Below are positions 56,022 to 64,000 of a DNA stretch of 64,000 nucleotides, in pieces. A program made the translations under genes and the position numbers. The stretch spans positions 21,881,056 to 21,945,055 of the forward strand of contig OX940868.1 of assembly GCA_954871525.1 (NCBI GenBank), read 5' to 3'. This stretch comes from Parietaria judaica (Eukaryota > Streptophyta > Magnoliopsida > Rosales > Urticaceae). The first letter of the stretch is position 1. Every line of letters starts with the position of its first letter. The notes beneath the pieces are model-generated. The model did no database searches and had not been told where the DNA came from. It was given only the letters and a program-made list of their open reading frames with translations.

Positions 56022-58571
56022 CTACCATTTCTATTTTCATTAACCACAGATAAAAAGTTCCAAGTAAAAATACACATACATATATAGCATGTATAATGCA
56101 CCAAATCACGATCATCTATTCGCTTAGGATAGTCCTGTGTACGTTTCTAGAATAATATATTAATATATTAAAAAAAAACACAATACTTGATTCTGAGTAG
56201 TGCTGCTATATATACTATCCTTTGAAATCAGTCAATGGCTTAGACTCGTTATACAAGTCTAGTTACAATAGAACATGACATTTCATCGTCAATAGCTTAA
56301 GACTCGTGATAGAATTACTCTTGTTACAAACTGCGACGCTATTGCCAAAATCCTTAAAAAGTTCTTCGTCTTTTCAAATAATGGAACATTTCACTTGCCC
56401 AGAAATACAAACACCAAGCATTATTAAATATATACCGAGACATACCGCGTGTAGCCGTTGGCTGCGGCAGAGACATCGAGATTGTATGTCCTTGCCATGG
56501 TTTTTTTGTTTCGAGAGCTCACTTGGTCCAGTGCTGCCATAAGGGAGATAAGTTACGTTCTTGGATAGGGATGAGAGAGAGAAGGCTAATGGTGTTTGAA
56601 ATTTCATCCAACCACAAAGTTGTAAAAAAAATAAATCACTAAACAAATAATCCCACCCGAGAAGTGAAGGTTACTTCAGTGGGGATGTCGGCTAGCTGAT
56701 GGAGACGGACACCATTCAACTTTGCATCACCCCAGGGGAGGAGCCCTGGAATCAATGAATGAAGAGTCACCTGAGATTCTGGAGAGAGAGAATCCGAGGA
56801 AAATCGGAATTGATGGGGTTGAGAAAAAGATGAATTTTAGTGACATAAATGTTACAAAACCTAATATTAATGTAGGAAACGGAAGAAACAAAAGAGTCTC
56901 TGAGAGGTGACTGCTAAAAGAATTATAAAGGCTATTGATTCATATAACCACGATAACATCTATCTTATCACAAAACCATGTAAATAAAAAGTCATAAATT
57001 GTGTAAATGAAATAAAATCATTGCAGTTTTTTAATAAATCCGAAATAAAAATGTAATTTTCTCTCGATAAATACCTAAACCGAAGCCATTGCCAACGAGA
57101 AACTCTCGCGACCAGTGATATTACCTAAACATCTAAGTCTAACAATCAGCAACCCAGAAAAGTGAAAACCATGAATTCTAAGACTTGGTTATAATCAACC
57201 TAGAAAAGTAAAAGTGCGCAAAAGAACCTCTCATTTGCAGAAAATGACTCACTGGAGGAACCAAAGAGAGACTACACAACGGAAGAGGTTTATCGGAGAC
57301 GCTCCAGATGCAATATGGACCTGAGAAGTTGATGTAGAGCGGGATATGAAGAACACGAAGAACGCGTCTTTGCGAGAGAACACTCGACTTTCTCAAGCAT
57401 AAGCTCCATTTTTATTCATCGTCAACCAGTCCTATCACAATTCATCAAACTAGTTCTTATAGGAAATACCGGATCCCTAATAAGACTATTCACGAGTCTA
57501 TTTCAGGCCCCATTCACCGATTTCATTAGGATGATTTGATCAGCGGGCATTTGAACCAAAATCTCGATGTTATGGTCTTCTATGAGAGACTCCATTAGCA
57601 CTGTATCAGAAGAATTTTATTTACTGATAGCGTCTTGTCAGAAGAATTTTATTTTATGCGCTTTGCCACCTAAATAATCATTCATCGTGCTCTTTGCCAC
57701 CTAATTATTCATTTACTGAGCAATTTACCCCAGGAGAGGGGAATTTGCACAAAATAAAAAGTTACATAGCAGTGTACATACAAATGAGTTTACATAGCAA
57801 TCGACGAGTGGCTCCGCTTGAACGGCACGTGCCCGGTTTTTCAACACTCTGTTTCCGTCGCCGGTTCATGTTAGTTTAGAAACGGTGTGATGAAGAAGTC
57901 ACATCGTACTATTTCTCTCAACCCTGTACATTTTTTCTTGTAATTGTCTTACGGAAGTCACATGTTGGTTTAGAAACCGGTTCCGTCTCCGTCGCCCGTT
58001 CACGTTATTACGGAATTCCATTTCTAAAAGGAAAAAAAAAAAAACATCGGTTTGCGCTGTTTTGGTCTGATCTTGGGATGATCACAAATCAACAACTAAA
58101 CATTATATAAACAATTTTCGTGGCCTTAATCATCTCCTTCTCCCTTCTGTCTTCTCTTCTTCATATATGAACAATTTTATACGTTTTCTATGAAAACAAG
58201 TAGAATCCCCAGGGAAGAAAAAAAAAGTGAGTAAATTGAACATTTTCTATAAAAACAAGTAGATAAGGTTCCCTCCACAGCAAAAAAAAAAGGTGGATAT
58301 GGCTTCATTATATCGTGTAAACAATTAGAGCAAAAAGTTAGTGGATTCGGCTGCGTTCCATAGGCCACGTCTCTTGTATCAAAATCGTTCCGGGTATTAT
58401 TTCATCAGTGTTTGACATACTTTTTTAGTACAGGAACCGGGAAGTCAGTCCGGATCGAATATGGTTTAATTGAGCATTTATTGACATGTTTTCTTAGGAA
58501 AATAAGTGCTTAATTAGTTTGAAGCATGCCAACGAGAAAGGCCAAGACGGTCATGTAGTTGTATTATGTAA
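56022..58571. other. Mostly unassigned; a few exon-like stretches
   Basis: Moderate GC patches (56440-56540, 56690-56900, 57200-57410, 57780-57870) alternate with AT-rich DNA. They may be remnants of one broken minus-strand gene or of retroelements. I could not assemble a reading frame across them. Confidence 0.3.
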
Positions 58572-61326
58572 TCTATATATTATAAAATGAGGAACTCTAA
58601 AGTGACATGACATGATGTTATTCAAGTATTAAGAATTCTCATTTTCACAACTCAACATGTAGTTGAGAAACAACTCCAACAAAGAATTGGGAAATCCTAT
58701 TTTTTAATAATTTGTAATTTTTTTTAATAAGAATTTAATGTAGTTTCAATATTGATTAGTGCATAGATTTTTTTTAATAAGAATTTAATGTAGTTTAATA
58801 TTGATTAAGCGTCAAATATATATGACCATGCAAATGGATATTAACTAATACAAAGGGAATGGAAAAGCTGAAACTTTATTAATCATGAAAGACAAATTTG
58901 TAACCTTTCAAATTTCAATTATCTATACGTAACATCAAACCTATGCCCCTTCAAATTTCACTCAAATGAATTTAATCCATTTATTTTGTAATCAATGCAT
59001 AGTGGTGTATATATATGTGGAAGAAGCAGAAATAATCGTTTTTTTTTTATCTCTCATTCTCACGATTCCAAGAATATAGTCTGCCCATCTCTATATCATA
59101 TGGCAAACAGGTAGTAGTAACTCATGTTTGAATATATAATTTTTATTATAATTTTGTCCTCGCACCGTTATTCCCTTCGCAGTTGGTTCTCATAAGTAAT
59201 TTTGCTTTTTTTTTTTTTTATATATATATTTTCTATGCATTATATAGTTTTGTCGGTTTTATAATTATATCCAGTAGTTTCAATTTTCAACAATACGTCC
59301 TTTCTCTTTTCATTATCGTTTGTTTTATTTTACGTACACACATATATACATATATTCCTAAAAAGCTACATTTTTTTGAGCTAACATTATTAATCCTATG
59401 TTGCAGGGAATTAGGAATGATTTTATCAATTGCAACATCAAAACTCCATCAATCCTTTGCTTTGTTCCTGTGAACAGAAAGAAAGAAAAAACTACGTACA
59501 TAGTTCTTTCAGTGTTCAAAAGCATGTTGGTTTCTTTTATTTTGGATTTGCGGTGAACAAATAAACGCTGCATTCCCTGAGAATTTTCAATAAATGTGAT
59601 AAAAGGTAAGAATTTAAAAGAATACATAATTATTTGTGGTTGTTTTGCTGGTTTAAGTATTCAAAGTTTTTATTATTATTATTATTATTATTATTTAAAA
59701 TTCGCTTAACTTTTTAAATTTCTTTATAAAAAAGAACGTATGCTAGGTTCGAGGACTACCGAGAAGGAGAATAACGCATTCTCCAATGAGAGGTTGTCGT
59801 TTGGGTCACTAAGCTCAGCAAAGAGTTTTCAAAGAATGTGATATCAATAATATTACACAGTTTATTGATAAGTTCTCTCTTTGAAGATTTTTGTTGTATT
59901 TTTGTTTGGATAGATACAGTAAATTTTTTATTATACAAATCATCATTATTCAATTTTTTGTTCCTGTCGGATACAAATATCATGCACAGCTTAAGAGTCT
60001 AATACGTGATTTTTACTACCTTTTCATTGCACCTTTGAATATGTGATTATATGTGATACAATAAAATTAGAAATTTCAAATTTATGCATATTTTTAAATA
60101 TAAGTATTTCGAACTATCAAATGACTAAATTTATTTTATTCTAACACAAAGTACTGCTGATATAATGTGTTCTGAGGCTGAGTTTGAGCTTCGATGTAAA
60201 ACGTGCAGGAAAAAAAAAAAGAAAAAAGGAAAGGTTAAGGCAACACTTTTTTGTTTGTATTTTGCGGGAGGATTATTACAACTTATAATATTTTATGGGA
60301 TTTGATATACAACACAAACTTTGTAACTAGATTCATGTTGCATATATTTAATATTTGTGATTTCAAATCTAATGTGATTAATGCTCACTTTATTTTAGTG
60401 ATATATAGGATTGACCGGTATTAAGTCGAGCATCATTATCCATTGCAGCCTTCATGTCTGTGTATATGAAGATTTTTTCTTTAACTACGGTTGTTTTGTA
60501 ATTTATTTAGGAAGTTTGACGAAGTGGCAGAGACGGATGTTGCCGCCGAACAGGGAATGTTGAGGGGTTAGTGCCACCGGACGTTAATTAGGTCAACATG
60601 AATCAAGAAATGTATTAGAGTACCATTATCTATTGAATCAGGTAATAAAGCTCCTTCCGTAATATTTTTTGAAGTTCTGCAAATTTGACGTACCATGTAT
60701 GATTTAGAATAATAATTTAGTATAATTATTATTTTCTTTTCATTTTATATAATTTTATGATTGCATTTCATATATAGTTATTTATTTGGTTTTACATGTT
60801 TTATTTGCCATAATGTTAGTTTCATTTATCCGCTTTCTAGCAATATAAGAACAAAATTACACTAAAAATGTGAATTAAAGTGAAATAAGTAAGAGTTCTT
60901 TATTTGAAATATCAACTCATCATTTTAATTTTATTATATCGTTGTGGTTTTGTTTAGATCAGCTTAATAAAATATAATTTAAAAAAAATCTTATAAACAA
61001 TAGATTTTTTTTGTGTTCGCCTATTTAATTCTTTATATTAATAAGGCAGAGTCTTACGTATTCAACAAAGTTTATTATTGAAATGGAGTGAATTCTTTTT
61101 TATTTTGTACCATGTTATTTATTTTGAACAGTTTCTATAACATATTTATTTATATGTTCATAATTAATAATAAGGATAACATTATCTACGAAATTCAACG
61201 TGAAGGTAAATCTTTACTGATACACACAATTTAAATAATAAAATTGATTAATATTTTTTTCCACATTATCACTTATACTTAGTATTTCATCGTCACTGCG
61301 CCGCGAAGCGCGGTGCCGTCCACTAG
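58572..61326 (+). mobile_element. Non-autonomous Helitron B
   Basis: It starts TCTATATATTATAAAATGAG after an A. It ends with a GC hairpin (CCGCGAAGCGCGG, 61301-61313) followed by TGCCGTCCACTAG and T. The 5' end shares AGGAACTCTAA with the second start of Helitron A, so they are related. No Rep/helicase. The stretch at about 60512-60570 (GTTTGACGAAGTGGCAGAG) has codon-like composition and may be captured host sequence, unidentified. Confidence 0.82.
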
Positions 61327-62133
61327 TATCTAATATCTATAAAGAGACTAAAACACTTACAAATGATAAACTCTTATAAAAAATAACAGTATAAAATATT
61401 AGCACGTTTAAATAAATTTTGTAAACATTTCCAAATAATATTTTAACCAAATAATTTATTTAAATTTAAATTTCACATAAAAAAGCATTTTTTTTAAACG
61501 AACAATATACGTTAATGGATGCTTAGCAAACCAACCACTAAGAAATACATTTGAACCAAAGTAGTTCAAAAAAATCAATATAATGGATTTAATGATACTA
61601 TTTAATATAAAAAAACTCACTCTAATATAATAATAAGTGCAAGCTTTATAAAGCTATTAAGTGTTAGTATTTATATTATGACGTATTTTTAACATTTTAT
61701 GTTTATGTAAAATGACTTCATCTATATATTAAACCATTAGTTTTTTTTTCCTATTTAAATTGTGACTCGGTTTTTCTTAAATTTATTATTGAATCATTGA
61801 TAAACAAAACAAAATAAAAACTGAATGTTGAAAAAATGCGACACAGTTTTCCTTAAACACCATTATTATGCCTTAAAACATAGTAAATCACTGTTGTTGG
61901 TAGTATATTAGACTAAACAAATCTTTAGATAATGAAATTTATATATCATACGTAATTTTTATTATTATTATTATTATTATTTTTTAGTGTGAAAAATAGG
62001 ATTCCCTTCTAAATATAAATTTTTGAGTAACCACAATAATTTATTATACTATAATTACAAAATGTACTTAATAAAAACATAGAAAACAGTTGGAGTTACT
62101 TGCCAATTAATACCAAAGACCAAGGGCTTGAAA

Positions 62134-62137
<4 letters not shown>

Positions 62138-62176
<39 letters not shown>
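62138..62176. repeat. (TA)n microsatellite
   Basis: About 18 TA units. Confidence 0.9.
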
Positions 62177-62180
<4 letters not shown>

Positions 62181-62723
62181 ATTAAACACTATGGTTTAAC
62201 CACATATAACGATCTATCCTTCTTAATTGAGTTTATGTCCAAATAAGAAATTGACTCTATTTGAACAAAATTTTGGAGACAAAAGTTCATATAAAGAAAA
62301 AGAATACTATTCTAAATTGACTATTTATTTTCTAAATTGACTCTTTATTTTCGAATAAAATAAAGATAGTGAATCAGCCTTACTCTTTAAGTGTATGAAG
62401 AATGTCATTAAGTGAGGTGATAGTTGTCACGACAAAAAGATATATATATATATATATTTGAACGGAGTGGCGCTATCGGCCAATATATATTTATATATTT
62501 AGCTACCAAATAAAGGAGTCGTAAACCAAAACCAAAGTAGTATATTTGCAAATATGTACTCTTTAAATTACAAATAGGTATGCATTCTACAATGGTTGAA
62601 AATAACAATGCATGACTTAAGAAAAAATAATACATGTTATAATATTTATAAGGTCATAATAAAATATACAATTTAATTATTTAACTGATGCTTTTGTAAG
62701 ATTTGAATGTTTAAGCGAAGGAA

Positions 62724-63914
62724 AGACTATTACCTTAATAGCAGAATTATTGTCCGTAAACTTCATAGCATCAGCCCTTAAAAATATTTCAAATAAAATA
62801 TATCCTTTCTTAAAAAGACCAAAAAAACTCAATATTTCAACATTATTCAATTAAATGACATAATAAAATACACCTTATTACAAATATATATATATTTTTT
62901 TATCTGTATGCTCTCAATTATAATGTGCAATTTTATGGATATTTTTTCTAAAGTAGAACGAATAAATTTAGAGTGGGTCTGTTTATTTCCCGTTTAAGTG
63001 AGCTTATCAAAAAATATATGTATAGCTATTCTAATGTAGAATGAAATTACTTTTCGAAGAAAAAACAGAGAAAAGAACTCATTTGTAATAATAATAAAAA
63101 AGAAAGTATTACCTAAGTGGAGATAGCAGTTCGAGTAACTACCGGAGCTTCATATTCTCGACCTTGATTCTTAGAAATTTCACCCAATAAATGGCAGAGA
63201 AGTGTTTACAAAACGCGCCGTAGATCTACGCCACAACATCGACTGCCTGTAAAAGGTCATAAACAATGACTAATTTGCATAATTTTGCTCTTCTTAATAA
63301 AAAAAATATAAGATTGAGAATGGTCCATTTTTAAAAGTATAAAATTTGAAAAAATAGGAAGTTTGAAAATATTTGTAATCATTGGTCTCCATATTTATAT
63401 TTCCCCTGATTTATATTGGCATCTAGAGAATTTAGTAATTTATTTATATTCCTCTAATGCATTTCACAATGCTTAGTCAAATATTAATGAAATACCAAAA
63501 TGGCATGCTTTTGTTTTTGTGAGAATCGGATCAGCTCCATCACCATTATCAAATTGGTCAGATAATTATCAAATAATTAGGACAATCTAAAATCATGATG
63601 ACAAATCCAAATGCAGCAAAAAAACATTGAAACTTATATAGATTGAAAATTACATGGAACTTGAATTGCTAGGTAAATTTTTATCAAGAAGCAAGACACA
63701 CAAAAAATTACACCATTACTCAATCAAACATGCACAGAATTGTACACTCACTCACCAGAGGAGTGACAGTCAGACACAGTAGAGGATGCTCGTCAAAATG
63801 CATGACTGGGGCTGTATTGATATGAGAAGCCCAAAAATAACTTGAGAAATACAAAAAGACAAATGCAAGACTCGCAAGAGTTTCTCGCTGGATTTTGTGT
63901 TGCGACATGCACGA
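62724..63914 (-). other. Possible minus-strand spliced transcript entering from the right edge
   Basis: Three stretches have exon character. The first starts at 63908 on the minus strand (MSQHKIQRETLASLAF, then a membrane-like FVFLYFSSYF), ending at CTG|GTGAGTGAG near 63750. The second lies between TTTTACAG and ACTTAG|GTAATAC at about 63248-63113. The third lies between TTTTTAAG and AAG|GTAATAG at about 62778-62733 and includes ATGAAGTTTACGGAC. All frames of the middle one contain stops, so it would be a leader/3' exon or a decayed exon. No family recognised. Confidence 0.2.
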
Positions 63915-64000
63915 TACATGTAAACAATAGAAATGTTAGAACAAAACTACATATAAAACATAAGAAAATGCATAACAGCATGAGTAACATCATGTAAATT

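Larger units (their letters stand above)
61327..64000. other. AT-rich terminal region, no certain gene
   Basis: Mostly non-coding. Exon-like stretches on the minus strand near the right edge are listed separately. Confidence 0.4.

Noticed and set aside
62733..62778. Purine-synthesis FGAM synthase exon
   Set aside because: The similarity covers about nine residues only and no neighbouring exons of that enzyme were found.

Overview
This window looks like nuclear DNA of a eudicot plant. It is AT-rich and gene-sparse, with GT-AG spliced genes and many MITEs, Helitrons and hAT/MULE-type elements. The protein families are plant-specific (CLE peptide, plant MBD protein, thaumatin-like proteins, UP3-type A/B barrel protein). 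I cannot name the species from the sequence alone. All exon joins were read by eye from reading frame and GT/AG signals. None has transcript support here.

Layout: 0.1-1 kb holds a candidate 41-residue CCCH microprotein. An F-box/LRR gene (+) lies at 2.8-4.05 kb, preceded by a probable leader intron. About 4.2-11.6 kb is intergenic with repeats. A CLE signalling peptide gene (+) is at 11.74-11.99 kb. A nested foldback element lies at 13.6-14.9 kb. An eight-exon UP3-like A/B barrel gene (-) is at 15.67-17.63 kb. A nine-exon MBD13-like methyl-CpG-binding-domain gene (+) is at 19.6-24.8 kb, with one MBD half-exon tandemly duplicated. From 26.5 to 32.5 kb there are nested transposons: an LTR-like sequence split by a hAT element, then a MULE-type element holding a TIR element, a complete solo LTR and a smaller MULE MITE.

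Three thaumatin-like (PR-5) genes follow: TLP-A (+, 33.66 kb), TLP-B (+, 43.30 kb) and TLP-C (-, 46.79 kb). B and C converge tail to tail. A C2-domain ERG3-like gene (-) sits at 35.4-36.7 kb, between A and B. A Helitron (37.54-40.37 kb) and a hAT-like element carrying a MULE MITE (40.54-42.13 kb) fill the rest of the cluster.

From 47 kb to the end I see mobile and repetitive DNA: a palindromic element, then a probable 5.4-kb composite element (47.83-53.27 kb). It carries broken pieces of an EXO84 exocyst gene and of an NFD4/nodulin-like transporter gene around a 20-bp hairpin satellite with 100-bp and 300-bp higher-order periods. Further MULE MITEs, a reverse Helitron end, a second Helitron (58.57-61.33 kb) and a few unidentified exon-like stretches follow.

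The genes do not form one pathway. The shared themes are defence and signalling (TLPs, ERG3-like C2, UP3-like, CLE), protein turnover (F-box) and chromatin (MBD). The strongest unexplained structures are the GTAAC/GTTAC hairpin array with its captured gene pieces, the 9-bp-TSD MULE MITE family (two members inside gene introns), the duplicated MBD exon and the degenerate TLP-A.
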